Shown here one piece after another: positions 9,091 to 17,925 of a stretch of 64,000 bases of DNA. The translations under genes and the position numbers were made by a program. Source of the stretch: JACQAP01 sp035275265 (lineage in GTDB: Bacteria; Pseudomonadota; Gammaproteobacteria; Burkholderiales; JACQAP01); the NCBI GenBank assembly GCA_035275265.1, contig DATENC010000008.1, positions 150,140-214,139 on the forward strand, written 5' to 3'. The notes under the pieces were generated by a model that saw only the letters and a program-made list of their open reading frames with translations, was not told the DNA's origin and ran no database searches. How positions within the stretch are numbered: position 1 is the first letter of the stretch; every line of letters starts with the position of its first letter.

Positions 9091-9183
9091 CGTACCCCGA
9101 GAGCGAAATGTGAAAGAGAACTTTGAGCTTATAACCGGGCCTCCGCGAGTAGACAAGGCACAGTCATGCGGGCCGGTCAGTCT

Positions 9184-9212
9184 TTGATATCACGCCGTAA
9201 CCGCCCTACACT
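9184..9212 (+). promoter_or_regulatory. Candidate sigma-70 promoter for the D-aminoacylase gene
   Basis: TTGATA (9184-9189), 17-base spacer, TACACT (9207-9212). The expected start of transcription falls just before the GGGAG ribosome site at 9220-9224, so the leader would be very short. Plausible but unproven. Confidence 0.4.
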
Positions 9213-9232
9213 TGCGCTTGGGAGAATCCTGT

Positions 9233-10921
9233 ATGCATGATCTGGTCATCCGCGGCGGTATCGTCATTGACGGCACAGGCGCGCCTCGCCGCGCCGAGGA
9301 CGTTGCGGTCGATCGTGAAACCATCACCGAAATCGGCAAGGGGATCGGGCGCGGACGCCGCGAAATCGACGCCAGAGGAATGTTGGTCGCCCCCGGATTC
9401 GTCGACATTCACACCCACTATGACGGCCAGGCAACCTGGGACCCGTATCTGACGCCCTCATCCTGGCACGGCGTGACCACGGTCATCTTCGGCAACTGCG
9501 GCGTCGGCTTTGCCCCGGTGCGCCCAGGTACTGCACCCTACCTTATCAACCTCATGGAAGGAGTGGAAGACATCCCAGGTACGGTACTGGCCGAGGGCGT
9601 GAGTTTCGAATGGGAGTCCTTCTCGGAGTACCTCGACATTCTTGCTGCAGTTCCAAAGGTGATGGATATCGGCGCGCAGATGCCGCATGGTGTGCTGCGC
9701 TTCTACGTCATGGGCGACCGCGGCGCCGACCATGCCGAAACGCCGACCGATGCGGAAATCGCCCGCATGGGCGTGCTGCTCGAGGAAGCGCTGCACGCCG
9801 GGGCGCTCGGGCTAACCACCTCGCGTACCATCAAGCACCGCGCACGCGACGGGCGGCTCACACCGGGCCTCTCTGCGAGCGAGCCCGAACTGTTCGGCTT
9901 GGCGACGGCGATGAAACGCGCCGGCCGCGGCGTCATCGAAGTCAACTCCGATTTTGGCCCCGGCGAATTCGAGGCATTGCGTGTGGCGGCGGCAGTCGCG
10001 CAGCGGCCGCTTTCGGTGCTGCTGCTGCAGGTCAATAACGCGCCGGACCTGTGGCGCGAAACCCGCGCGCAGATCCACGAAGCGCGCAAATCCGGTCTCT
10101 CCGTGAACGGCCAGGTTGGATGCAGGCCGATCGGCGTGATGATGGGATTGGAAACGACGACGCATCCTTTTTCCACTCATCCGGCGTGGGCCGAGATGGA
10201 ATTCCTATCGCCCGCCGCGCGCTTCGAGCGGCTCAAATGCGATCCGCAGTTGCGGCGCGTCCTTGTGGAGGAACTTCCCGATGACCAACACACGCGCGCC
10301 ATCGGCCAGGCGTTTGCGCGCACCTACGTCCTCGATGACGCGTACGACTATGAACCGCACACATCGAACAGCCTCGCTGCCAGGGCGCAGGCGCAGAATT
10401 GCAGTCCTTGGGTGCTGGCACTCGAGTCGATGATGGCCGACGGAGGCAAGGGCCTGCTGACGCACACTTTCGAAAACTACACCGAGGGCAATCTCGAAGT
10501 GATTCGCGAAATGCTGGTGGACGAAGCCACGATCATGGGGCTGGGCGACGGCGGGGCACACGTTTGCACCATCTGCGATTCGAGTTCTCCCACTTTTCTG
10601 CTCACCCATTGGGCGCGCGACCGCAACCGCGGCCGGCAGTTGCCGTTGGAATTCCTGGTGCGCAAGCAGACTCGGGACACTGCGGCAGCCTACGGCCTGC
10701 ATGACCGCGGCGTCCTTGCGCCCGGTTACCGCGCCGACCTCAACGTCATCGACTTCGAACGCTTGCGGTTGTGCAAGCCCGAAGTGGTCTATGACCTTCC
10801 TGCCGGCGGACGGCGGCTGACGCAGCGGGCACATGGCTATCGGCACACATTTGTCGCCGGAACCGAAATCCTGTGCGATGACGAGCATACCGGCGCGCTT
10901 CCGGGACGCCTGCTGCGGTAG
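9233..10921 (+). CDS. N-acyl-D-amino-acid deacylase family amidohydrolase
   Basis: Zinc amidohydrolase (562 residues) of the D-aminoacylase group, which hydrolyses N-acyl-D-amino acids or related amides in the cytoplasm. Motifs: the metal-binding HTHYDGQ at about residues 60-66, the EGVSFEWESFSEYLD region typical of the family, and the GLGDGGAHVCTICD segment near the C-terminal end of the barrel. The ATG at 9233 is preceded by GGGAG at 8 bases, which decides against the upstream TTG. The usual length is about 500-570. It lies 69 bases before an HtrA-like gene in the same direction, possibly one transcript. Confidence 0.9.
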   Translation: MHDLVIRGGIVIDGTGAPRRAEDVAVDRETITEIGKGIGRGRREIDARGMLVAPGFVDIHTHYDGQATWDPYLTPSSWHGVTTVIFGNCGVGFAPVRPGTAPYLINLMEGVEDIPGTVLAEGVSFEWESFSEYLDILAAVPKVMDIGAQMPHGVLRFYVMGDRGADHAETPTDAEIARMGVLLEEALHAGALGLTTSRTIKHRARDGRLTPGLSASEPELFGLATAMKRAGRGVIEVNSDFGPGEFEALRVAAAVAQRPLSVLLLQVNNAPDLWRETRAQIHEARKSGLSVNGQVGCRPIGVMMGLETTTHPFSTHPAWAEMEFLSPAARFERLKCDPQLRRVLVEELPDDQHTRAIGQAFARTYVLDDAYDYEPHTSNSLAARAQAQNCSPWVLALESMMADGGKGLLTHTFENYTEGNLEVIREMLVDEATIMGLGDGGAHVCTICDSSSPTFLLTHWARDRNRGRQLPLEFLVRKQTRDTAAAYGLHDRGVLAPGYRADLNVIDFERLRLCKPEVVYDLPAGGRRLTQRAHGYRHTFVAGTEILCDDEHTGALPGRLLR

Positions 10922-10990
10922 CGTGCGTTCGCACAGCATCGACCCACACTGCCGGCACCCACGGAAACGTTTCAATCACTGCAAATAAAC

Positions 10991-11965
10991 ATGGCGGAAG
11001 AACAGGGCAACTGGGCCTTCCCCGAGGCTGCGCAGCCGAATCCCGCAGAGGTCCGCTTCGACCTCCACGCGGCGCTGGAGGCGGTGGTCATGCTGCGTGC
11101 GGAGATCCCGGAAGACGCATTCACTGCCTCGGTCCTCGGCACCGAACGCATCGGCAACGGCGTAGTGATCCAGGATGGACTGGTGCTCACCATCGGTTAT
11201 CTCGTCACCGAGGCCCACGCCGTATGGCTGACAACGAACAGCGGCATAGCAGTTGCCGGATATCCGCTTGCATATGACCAGGTAACCGGGTTCGGTTTGG
11301 TGCAGCCGCTCGGCCGGCTCGAAACCCCATTGATGCAGCGCGGCTCGGCCGCTTCGTGCGCGGCCGGTGACGACGTGATCGTGATCGGCCATGGCGGGCG
11401 CGCCCACGCATTGAACGCAAAAGTGATCGCCAAGCGCGAGTTCGCCGGTTACTGGGAGTATGTGCTCGACGAAGCGCTCTACACCGCGCCGGCACACCCG
11501 CAATGGGGCGGCGCGGCGATAGTCGGCAGCGATGGAAGGCTGCTCGGCATCGGTTCTCTGGTGATCGAGGAAAGTCACGACGGCCACAAGGTCCAGGGCA
11601 ACATGGCAGTGCCGATCGATCTTCTGGAACCGATACTCGAGGACTTGCTCAAATTCGGCCGCGCCAATCGTACGCCGCGCCCGTGGCTGGGAATGTATAC
11701 GATGGAAACCAACGGGCAACTTGTGGTTGCCGGGGTTGCCGACCACGGCCCGGCGGCTCGCGCCGGCGTGCGCCAGCGCGACCTGGTGCTAGAGGTGGCG
11801 GGTAGCCGCGTCACGGCACTCGCCGATCTGTTTCGCAAGGTGTGGAGTCTGGGGCCCGCGGGCACCGAAATTCCGCTCACGCTGGGGCGCGGCGGCGACT
11901 TGGTGCGCGCGCGGTTGCGTTCCGCCGATCGCAACGATTTCCTCAGGAAACCGCAACTGCACTGA
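10991..11965 (+). CDS. HtrA-like trypsin-fold/PDZ protein lacking the catalytic triad
   Basis: The 324-residue protein has the layout of an S1C (HtrA/DegS-like) protease: a trypsin-like domain at about 45-205 and a PDZ domain at about 228-310 (RPWLGMYTMETNGQLVVAGV). All three triad positions look replaced. The usual TNNHVV reads TIGYLV (His to Tyr70), the TDLAVL aspartate aligns with TGFGLV (Gly100), and GNSGG reads PQWGG (Trp172). It also lacks a signal peptide, so it is cytoplasmic. Probable role: binding or scaffolding via the PDZ domain instead of proteolysis. Follows the D-aminoacylase gene. The family is clear, the loss of activity is inferred from hand alignment. Confidence 0.85.
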   Translation: MAEEQGNWAFPEAAQPNPAEVRFDLHAALEAVVMLRAEIPEDAFTASVLGTERIGNGVVIQDGLVLTIGYLVTEAHAVWLTTNSGIAVAGYPLAYDQVTGFGLVQPLGRLETPLMQRGSAASCAAGDDVIVIGHGGRAHALNAKVIAKREFAGYWEYVLDEALYTAPAHPQWGGAAIVGSDGRLLGIGSLVIEESHDGHKVQGNMAVPIDLLEPILEDLLKFGRANRTPRPWLGMYTMETNGQLVVAGVADHGPAARAGVRQRDLVLEVAGSRVTALADLFRKVWSLGPAGTEIPLTLGRGGDLVRARLRSADRNDFLRKPQLH

Positions 11966-12026
11966 GCGGTCCTCACCGATAAGCCGCATTTGCTTCGAGT
12001 CCTCAGAAAACGCTCGTTCTGCCTGC

Positions 12027-13679
12027 TCAGCGCTTCGCCATAAACTCCCGGGCACGCGCCAGTTCAGGACGCTCGGTATCATGCTTCGCGGTCAGGGTCT
12101 GCAGTTTCGCATAGTAGTCGCGGGCGGCGCCGGAATTGCCGGCCGCTTCGGCTGCGCGAGCGGCACCGTACACGCTGCGGAAGCGATTGGCGTCGCGTTT
12201 CAGCGAGCGTTCATACTCCGCCAGCGCCTGCGCCGGCTGACCTGCCTCCATCAGCATTTCCGCCAGCAATTCGCGTGAAGGCACGATGTTTCCCGGCGTC
12301 ACAGGATGCTTGTCACTCGCCTCTTCCGCTTCGGCAGCAGCACGCATCGACTGCAATGCCTCGTCATTGCGTTTCTCCGCGAACGCGATCCAGGCGTTGA
12401 CCGTTTTCATCTGAAAATCTGCCTGTCCGGCCCAGTAACCGATCTTCGCGGAATTCATCGCGTCCTTGAGTACTTGCAAGCGTTGCAGGTCGCGCTGCGC
12501 GGCGTTGATGTCGCCGGTGCGCGCGGCGCCCAGTCCGCGGGCGAATACCAGGATCGCTTCCGCTTGCGGAAACTTGTTCCACGCCAGACTCGGAGGCGAC
12601 AGCTCGAGCGCCGCCGCCTGCGCCCAATCACGGTGTTCCACTGCAATGCGGGACGGGATCGAGGCGAAAGCATATGCGGCAACAAAATTCTCGACGTTCA
12701 CCGTGCGGATCGTGGCGACCTCTTCCGCGATCTGCTGCGCCGCCTTGTCCTGCGCCTGCTGCAATTGACCGAATACCATGTAGTCCATTGCATGCAAAGC
12801 ATCGTACGCGCCGACACCCAGCGTGGTTTCGGACAACTCGGCCATCGCGGCGCGATACGAAGCGCGGTTCCCCTCCACCAATTCCTCCCACAGGCCGACC
12901 CGCGAAAAGATATGCGATGGCATGTGCAGCGCGTGCGGCACCGACGGGGCGATTCCGGCGTAGACACGCGCCGCCGGAAGGCCCTTGGTCGCCAGTTCTG
13001 CGTAGTCATAGGTGTGGATCAGGTAGTGCGGCACACCGGGATGATTGGGGTATTGCCCGAACAGCGGCTCCAGAATCCGTGCCGCCTTGAGCTGGTTGGC
13101 AAACGACTTATCGGTGGGTAGTGCCGTGGCGTCCAGCACCAGCGCGTACAGGATTTGCGCCTCGATATCCTGCGGATTGCGCCGGGCAAGCTTTTCCATC
13201 GCGTTTTCGAACGCGACGACCCGGGTTCTGTGATCGATATTTTCCCAGTCGTTCAGGAACGCGGCCAGTGCGGCGATGTAATCGCGCTCACGCTCGCTGT
13301 TAGCGCCGATTCGTTGCGCCTCCGCCGCGGCGCCCGCTGCCGCCTTCATTGCCTTGGGGTTGGCGGGCCACGCAAACGGATTGCCCATGGACATGAACGC
13401 GATGCCCCACTGCGCCATCGCACACTGCGGATCCTGTTCCAGCACCTTGGCGAAAGAATTTCTCGCAGGTTCGAACCAGAAGGAGTGGAACAACGCCATT
13501 GCGCGATTGAATTCCTTCTGTGCGGCGGCGTTGCAGGAGACAGGGAAGTTCACTTCGCCGAGTTTCTCGGGAGGTGCGCCCTGTGCCGCAGCGTCGTCCT
13601 CGTGAGCCGACGCGCCGCGCAGGCTCGCGCCAAGCAAGACAGTAAAAGCAAATGCAGTTACAAGCGCAATGATCTTCAT
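12027..13679 (-). CDS. Secreted TPR-repeat protein
   Basis: 550-residue protein with a Sec signal peptide (residues 1-25, ending SLRGASA before HEDDAAA) and alpha-helical repeats of the TPR type through most of its length, for example FHSFWFEPARNSFAKVLEQD near the start and EYERSLKRDANRFRSVYGAA near the end. A central HMPSHIFSRVGLWEELVEGN segment is characteristic of a widespread uncharacterised periplasmic TPR family. I chose the ATG at 13679 because an AAAGGGA site precedes it and the signal peptide begins there. Probably a periplasmic scaffold; no partner is evident. Confidence 0.85.
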   Translation of the reverse strand: MKIIALVTAFAFTVLLGASLRGASAHEDDAAAQGAPPEKLGEVNFPVSCNAAAQKEFNRAMALFHSFWFEPARNSFAKVLEQDPQCAMAQWGIAFMSMGNPFAWPANPKAMKAAAGAAAEAQRIGANSERERDYIAALAAFLNDWENIDHRTRVVAFENAMEKLARRNPQDIEAQILYALVLDATALPTDKSFANQLKAARILEPLFGQYPNHPGVPHYLIHTYDYAELATKGLPAARVYAGIAPSVPHALHMPSHIFSRVGLWEELVEGNRASYRAAMAELSETTLGVGAYDALHAMDYMVFGQLQQAQDKAAQQIAEEVATIRTVNVENFVAAYAFASIPSRIAVEHRDWAQAAALELSPPSLAWNKFPQAEAILVFARGLGAARTGDINAAQRDLQRLQVLKDAMNSAKIGYWAGQADFQMKTVNAWIAFAEKRNDEALQSMRAAAEAEEASDKHPVTPGNIVPSRELLAEMLMEAGQPAQALAEYERSLKRDANRFRSVYGAARAAEAAGNSGAARDYYAKLQTLTAKHDTERPELARAREFMAKR

Positions 13680-13866
13680 GACCAAGTCCCTTTTGTCGAG
13701 CGTAGCCCCGTTCGGACATCGAAAGGTGCAACGCAACGCCGCAACGAGAATCCAACAAAGAACTAACGGGATTTACGAGTGCCCGATGATTCGTTGTAGG
13801 TAACGTATTGTTCGCGTTCCTTCATCCTCCATCCTTGGCTTTCTCCGTCATCAGTCATCATTTTCG

Positions 13867-14280
13867 TTACGGCTTGAACACGTCAACCGCAACGACCACG
13901 ACCGGCTTGCCACCCTTGTTTTCCGCCCAGTGCGTGATGGTCTTACCCTCTACCCAGCTCTCGCCCTGGCTGCGTTCATGCGTGTCGCCACTTTCAAGGT
14001 GCTCGGTAAGCGTGCCCTGCACGACGTAGGCCACCGCGGGCCGACCATTGTGGCTGTGGATGCCGACCACACCGCCGGGTTCCAGCGTTACCACACGCAG
14101 GCGCAATTGACGACCCTGCACCCCGTCGACCTCCCCTCCGAGGTCGAGCGTCGTTGGCGGGCTGACTTTCATTCCCTTGCTTTCGGTCGGCGCGTTCTGA
14201 CCGACCGCAACCCCCACTCCGAAGGCCAGCGCCAGACCCAGGGCAGCCGCCGTTATCGCGTACACATTCTTGTAATACAT
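13867..14280 (-). CDS. Exported cupin-domain protein
   Basis: 137 residues with an N-terminal signal sequence or anchor (AAALGLALAFGVGVAVGQ) and one cupin barrel. The first cupin motif reads GVVGIHSHNGRPAVAYVVQG and the second covers the late THWAENKGG segment, with metal-ligand histidines in IHSHN and THW. Such small periplasmic cupins bind metal or a small ligand; no reaction can be assigned. A strong AGGAGG ribosome site lies just before the ATG. Separated from the TPR gene by about 187 bases, same strand, so co-transcription is possible but not clear. Confidence 0.85.
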   Translation of the reverse strand: MYYKNVYAITAAALGLALAFGVGVAVGQNAPTESKGMKVSPPTTLDLGGEVDGVQGRQLRLRVVTLEPGGVVGIHSHNGRPAVAYVVQGTLTEHLESGDTHERSQGESWVEGKTITHWAENKGGKPVVVVAVDVFKP

Positions 14281-14455
14281 GGCGAACCTCCTTCTTGACA
14301 GTTATCGGCAAAACTCCCCGACAGCGATGAATCCTACGCCTCCACTTGCCGGCCGTCAGCCGCATACCCGTGATTCTTTTGGCTACGCACATCCCCCGAT
14401 TTGAAGTACATTGCGAACGCGATCCACTTTGACGTGACGCCGATACTCATACTAA

Positions 14456-15079
14456 ATGACCAATGCCCTCACGTTCTTCCGCGCCCTGATTGCCGATCCA
14501 CGACGCGTCGCGGCCATCGCGCCATCGAGCCCGGCGCTGGCCAATGCCATTACAGCAGAAATCACGCCGCATTCCGCCCCGATCATCGAACTTGGGCCGG
14601 GTACCGGGGTGTTCACGAGAGCACTGCTTGCGCGCGGGGTTCCCGAAGAAAAGCTTGCACTGGTCGAGTATGGGCCCGACTTCGCGCGCATGCTTCAGTC
14701 CCGTTACCCGCGTGCGCGCGTTCTGCGGATGGATGCGGCGCGACTGAAGTCGGTAGAACTGTTCGGCGAACCCGTAGGCGCGGTTGTCAGCGGGCTGCCG
14801 CTGCTATCGATGCCTGCGAACGAGGTGATCGCCATCCTGGACGGCGCATTCGCGCACATGCGTACTGACGGTGCTTTCTACCAGTTCACCTATGGCCCGC
14901 GCTGCCCCGTTCGCCGCTCCATTCTCGATCGGCTCGGACTGAAGTCGGTCCGCATCGGTGGTGCGCTAGCCAACATGCCGCCGGCGTCGGTCTATCGCAT
15001 CCGCAGGCGGCCACAATTTAGAACACCGGGGCCGGGAATGCCTATTCACATTCGCAGCGGCGACGGTGAGGCCATGTAG
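14456..15079 (+). CDS. Class I SAM-dependent methyltransferase, phospholipid N-methyltransferase-like
   Basis: 207-residue Rossmann methyltransferase. It begins FFRALIADPRRVAAIAPSS, the start typical of PmtA-like phosphatidylethanolamine N-methyltransferases and of KsgA-like relatives. The SAM site is IIELGPGTGVFTRALL (about residues 43-58). The acidic end of beta-2 (VEYGPDF) and the AVVSGLPLLSMP motif IV segment are present. Expected role is methylation of a membrane lipid head group at the cytoplasmic face; an alternative is another small amine. It is divergent from the cupin gene with a 175-base gap in which I see no strong promoter. Confidence 0.85.
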   Translation: MTNALTFFRALIADPRRVAAIAPSSPALANAITAEITPHSAPIIELGPGTGVFTRALLARGVPEEKLALVEYGPDFARMLQSRYPRARVLRMDAARLKSVELFGEPVGAVVSGLPLLSMPANEVIAILDGAFAHMRTDGAFYQFTYGPRCPVRRSILDRLGLKSVRIGGALANMPPASVYRIRRRPQFRTPGPGMPIHIRSGDGEAM

Positions 15080-15137
15080 CGGGGGATGAAGTAAAGAAAC
15101 GCGCCCTCGGCGGCCGCATCGCTGGTGCGGGAAGAGG

Positions 15138-15746
15138 TTATTTGTAGAAAACGTGTCCGCCGATGTGTGCGATGGGGTGCCGACCCCGCGCCCAACTCGG
15201 TCTGATGTAAGTGGCGTGATAGTGTAGGGCGCCGTTCAGCTGCGGCGGCTGACGCCCGAAGTAGACGGCATCGGCAACTTCCCTGGCCTCAAGCCACTGC
15301 TCGCCTTCCGGGTGCGGTACGGCGTCGAACTCTGTCCATGAGAAGGCGCCCACGTAACGCTTGCGCAGCCGGTCCCATCTTTTCTCGTAGACGACTTCGC
15401 AGACCGTTTCCGGATAACGGCGCGATACCACTCGATTCATCGTAACTTCCGCCACCGCGTATTTTCCTGCGAGGGGTTCTCCCCGGGCTTCGTAGTAAAC
15501 GTTGAGCGCGAGACACGTCAGTTCCCGCTTCTCCGAACTGTTCGACTCGAGCAAAAACATGACTGCGCCCAACGTCGTGATGACCATCCCGGCAATCAGA
15601 GCGGCGATCCAGGGGGCCTTGTTTCCGGTGTACCAGAAATAACGCGCATCGTTCCACCAGCGAGAGAGCAGCGGAACGCGGCGCACGGAACGTCGCCTGT
15701 AAATGGGATTTCTCAATATTTCCTTCAGGATTGATGTCGGGCGCAT
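15138..15746 (-). CDS. SleB-type cell wall hydrolase
   Basis: 202-residue membrane-anchored peptidoglycan hydrolase. One membrane helix at about 45-67 leaves the C-terminal catalytic domain in the periplasm. The domain begins LALNVYYEARGE, the SleB/cell-wall-hydrolase signature with the conserved glutamate near residue 86, followed by AVAEVTMNRV and ending HPIAHIGGHVFYK. Lytic transglycosylase activity is the family expectation. The ATG at 15746 gives a compact N-terminus; a longer frame reaches 15950 but has no ribosome site and no homology-like sequence. Confidence 0.85.
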   Translation of the reverse strand: MRPTSILKEILRNPIYRRRSVRRVPLLSRWWNDARYFWYTGNKAPWIAALIAGMVITTLGAVMFLLESNSSEKRELTCLALNVYYEARGEPLAGKYAVAEVTMNRVVSRRYPETVCEVVYEKRWDRLRKRYVGAFSWTEFDAVPHPEGEQWLEAREVADAVYFGRQPPQLNGALHYHATYIRPSWARGRHPIAHIGGHVFYK

Positions 15747-16134
15747 TGCATTGCATCGTTGCGCGATGCACGGCAATTGTGTGTAGTTTTGATGCAAGAA
15801 TCGGGCCGTTTCTACGGCTGCATTGCCGGTCAGGGGGTTTCGGGATTTTCGGAGCAAGAGGTTAGATCCCTGCTGAAGCGGCATGATTGTGGTGCGACAC
15901 ACGGGATCGGCAAAGTTACGCGATCCGTGGCATGGGTGAGACCGGTGCAAATTCCACTCCTGTCGCCCACGGAATCATCGAGTGCCGCACTACGCCGCTT
16001 AGCGCAAGGAACAGACCCGCGCAGTTGGTCAATGGCTCCCGATGCCGCACTGCGGGAACGCGACAAACAAAAATGGAGGAAACTGATGTGCAGGCACAGA
16101 CAGATCCCAGCCTCATCGCAAGGAGGAGCGCCTC
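15747..16134. other. 388-base intergenic region with structured leader
   Basis: No coding frame here looks real. The part nearest the plus-strand DUF2189 gene contains a hairpin at about 15898-15929 and a conserved-looking GGTGCAAATTCC core (see the candidate RNA entry). An AGGAGG ribosome site at 16121-16126 serves the DUF2189 gene. The left part (15747-15890) shows nothing I can name. Confidence 0.6.
15889..16020 (+). ncRNA. Candidate structured leader RNA, cobalamin-riboswitch-like core
   Basis: The stretch 15934-15976 reads GGGTGAGACC, GGTGCAAATTCC, ACTCC, TGTCGCCCAC. This resembles the GGGAA / GGTGnAAnTCC / CTGnCCCGC core of cobalamin riboswitches, and GGGTG can pair with CGCCC around the core. 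A strong hairpin (CACGG-ATCG with CGATCCGTG, one bulge) precedes it, and AAGGAACAGACCCGC at 16006-16020 weakly resembles the 3' GGAnACCTGCC box. The conserved B12-box is not exact, the P2 pairing is not convincing, and the downstream gene is not a known B12 gene, so this is only a candidate. Confidence 0.25.
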
Positions 16135-16905
16135 ATGGACAAACCGATGGATGCATCTCACTCTCCGGGTTTGCCGCGGGTGGCCCGCGTGGGTACGCTG
16201 CAACCACTGCGCTGGCTCGCAGGCGGATGGGAGGATTTCACGGCGAACCCCGGCCCCAGCGTTGCCCACGGGTTGATTTTGGTCGTGTTGGGATGGTTGA
16301 TCCTGTTGATGTGCAGCACGCAGATCGATCTGTTCGCTGCGGCTATATCCGGCTTCCTCTTGGTGGGGCCGGTTTTCGGTGCCGGATTCTATGAATTGTC
16401 GCGGCTGCGCGCTTCCGGCCAGAGTGCGACCTTTGACGCGTCGCTCGACGGTGGGCTTAGAAACTGGAAAGCGCTCGCACGCCTTGGGTTACTCCTCGCA
16501 ATCCTGGCGATCGTGTGGGTACTAATCTCGAGATTGATGTTCGAGCAGGCACTTGGCGGTGCGGTGCCGTCGGTTCGCGAAAATTTCTATCACACGATCA
16601 TCGACTGGGGCTATTACGATTTCTTCGCCGCTTATTTGAGTACCGGTGCAGTTTTCGCTGTGGTTGCATTCATCGTCTCGGCGGTCTCCGCGCCGATGAT
16701 CTTCGATCGTGCCTCCGACGTCAGGACTGCGATACTGACCAGCATCAAAGCGGTAGGCACCAACCCTTCGGCGATGATCGTATGGGCCGCGCTGATCGCG
16801 GGACTCACCGCTATCGGCTTCGCAACTTTGCTGTTAGGACTGGCAATTGTCTTTCCTGTCCTGGGACACGCAACCTGGCATGCATACCGGGACCTGATTC
16901 GTTGA
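16135..16905 (+). CDS. DUF2189 integral membrane protein
   Basis: 256-residue inner-membrane protein with about six hydrophobic segments, beginning after LRWLAGGWEDFTANPGPSVAHG, the opening typical of DUF2189 proteins of proteobacteria. No catalytic residues can be named and the function of the family is unknown. The ATG at 16135 has AGGAGGAG about 8 bases upstream. It stands alone as a plus-strand gene behind an unusually long (388 bases), structured leader, which suggests post-transcriptional control. Confidence 0.85.
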   Translation: MDKPMDASHSPGLPRVARVGTLQPLRWLAGGWEDFTANPGPSVAHGLILVVLGWLILLMCSTQIDLFAAAISGFLLVGPVFGAGFYELSRLRASGQSATFDASLDGGLRNWKALARLGLLLAILAIVWVLISRLMFEQALGGAVPSVRENFYHTIIDWGYYDFFAAYLSTGAVFAVVAFIVSAVSAPMIFDRASDVRTAILTSIKAVGTNPSAMIVWAALIAGLTAIGFATLLLGLAIVFPVLGHATWHAYRDLIR

Positions 16906-16943
16906 GCACGTGAAGTACCGGCTGGCCGGACGGATCGAGCAGC

Positions 16944-17762
16944 TCAGGTGCCGACGCGCAGAGGCAATGTGAGCTTGCGCAATAGTGCAATCACGCTGTG
17001 AGCGGTGATGCGGCCGGTCCTGGGGTTCTCCGAAGGAATGTTCTCGATGGTCATGCTTAAACTCGCCGAGTCCGATTCCACTTCGATACGGTGAGTATTG
17101 CGCGTAGCGCTCGGGTCGGCCCATACTTCCACCAGTGTCCTGTCTGCGCCAATTCCTGCCAGCGATAGCGCCGCGGCCACATTGAGATTCGCAGGGAAGC
17201 CACTCGCCGCCTCTCGTGCAGTACCCGAAAATATCTTCAGCGGTTCGCGAAGATCGTCGAGGCTGATACCGTGTTCCACGATAAAGGGTGCGCCAGCAAG
17301 GCTTTTCAGCGGCTTGCGAGTCACCATGCGAACCGATTGGATCTTGCCCTCGGCCGCTGCCAGCACCGCGTCGAGTCCGATCAGCGCGCCGGTGGGTACA
17401 AGAATCTGCGCATCGTATTGCTCGGCGATCTGCACAAGTTGCGGATTGGAGAGCAGCGCCCCGACCGACAACACGACCAGCTTCTTTCCTTCCCTCAATA
17501 CAGGTTCGGCGATCGGGACGAGCAAGCGCGCCGGCGCGCACTCCACCACGATGTCTGCGTGACCGGCGAGCGCATCCAGGGCGACCACCGCCGGACGGCG
17601 CGAAAGCGTCTCGAGAAACGCGCCGGCACCGGCGGGATCCCGTACCGCGACTGCGCTCAGCGACAGACCGGATATCCCCCCATCGAGCTTTCGCGCGACT
17701 GCCCTGCCGATCGTACCGAGCCCGGCGATCGCTACACGCTGCACCACTCGACTGGCACACAT
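16944..17762 (-). CDS. Aspartate dehydrogenase (NadX family)
   Basis: NAD(P)-dependent L-aspartate dehydrogenase, 272 residues; it makes iminoaspartate, which goes to oxaloacetate plus ammonia or to NAD synthesis. Seen: the dinucleotide loop GLGTIG (14-19), the family signature FPANLNVAAALSLAG (about 189-203) and the catalytic histidine in RNTHRIEV (about His224). Length is as expected. The start is an ATG at 17762. It is divergent from the Rid-like gene with 163 bases between them that contain two palindromes, so shared control is likely. No nadA/nadC genes are nearby, which favours a catabolic role. Confidence 0.9.
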   Translation of the reverse strand: MCASRVVQRVAIAGLGTIGRAVARKLDGGISGLSLSAVAVRDPAGAGAFLETLSRRPAVVALDALAGHADIVVECAPARLLVPIAEPVLREGKKLVVLSVGALLSNPQLVQIAEQYDAQILVPTGALIGLDAVLAAAEGKIQSVRMVTRKPLKSLAGAPFIVEHGISLDDLREPLKIFSGTAREAASGFPANLNVAAALSLAGIGADRTLVEVWADPSATRNTHRIEVESDSASLSMTIENIPSENPRTGRITAHSVIALLRKLTLPLRVGT

Positions 17763-17770
17763 TCTTTGCT

Positions 17771-17808
17771 CCAGAATCCTTCTGGTAGTTCGGTCCGGAT
17801 TTACCGGA
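17771..17808. promoter_or_regulatory. Two adjacent palindromes between aspDH and the Rid-like gene
   Basis: CCAGAA-TCC-TTCTGG (17771-17785) and TCCGG-ATTTA-CCGGA (17794-17808) are both perfect inverted repeats, separated by 8 bases, about 10-45 bases upstream of the aspartate dehydrogenase ATG. Candidate operators for a regulator of the divergent pair; no regulator gene is adjacent. Confidence 0.4.
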
Positions 17809-17925
17809 TACGCCTGATGACAGACAATACCGGAGGAAGTAGCGGATGGGAAAGCTCGCCTTCAAAATCAATCTGCGTCGTCGGGCCACCAGTAGAACTG
17901 CGCAACGGGACCATACGGAGGCGCG

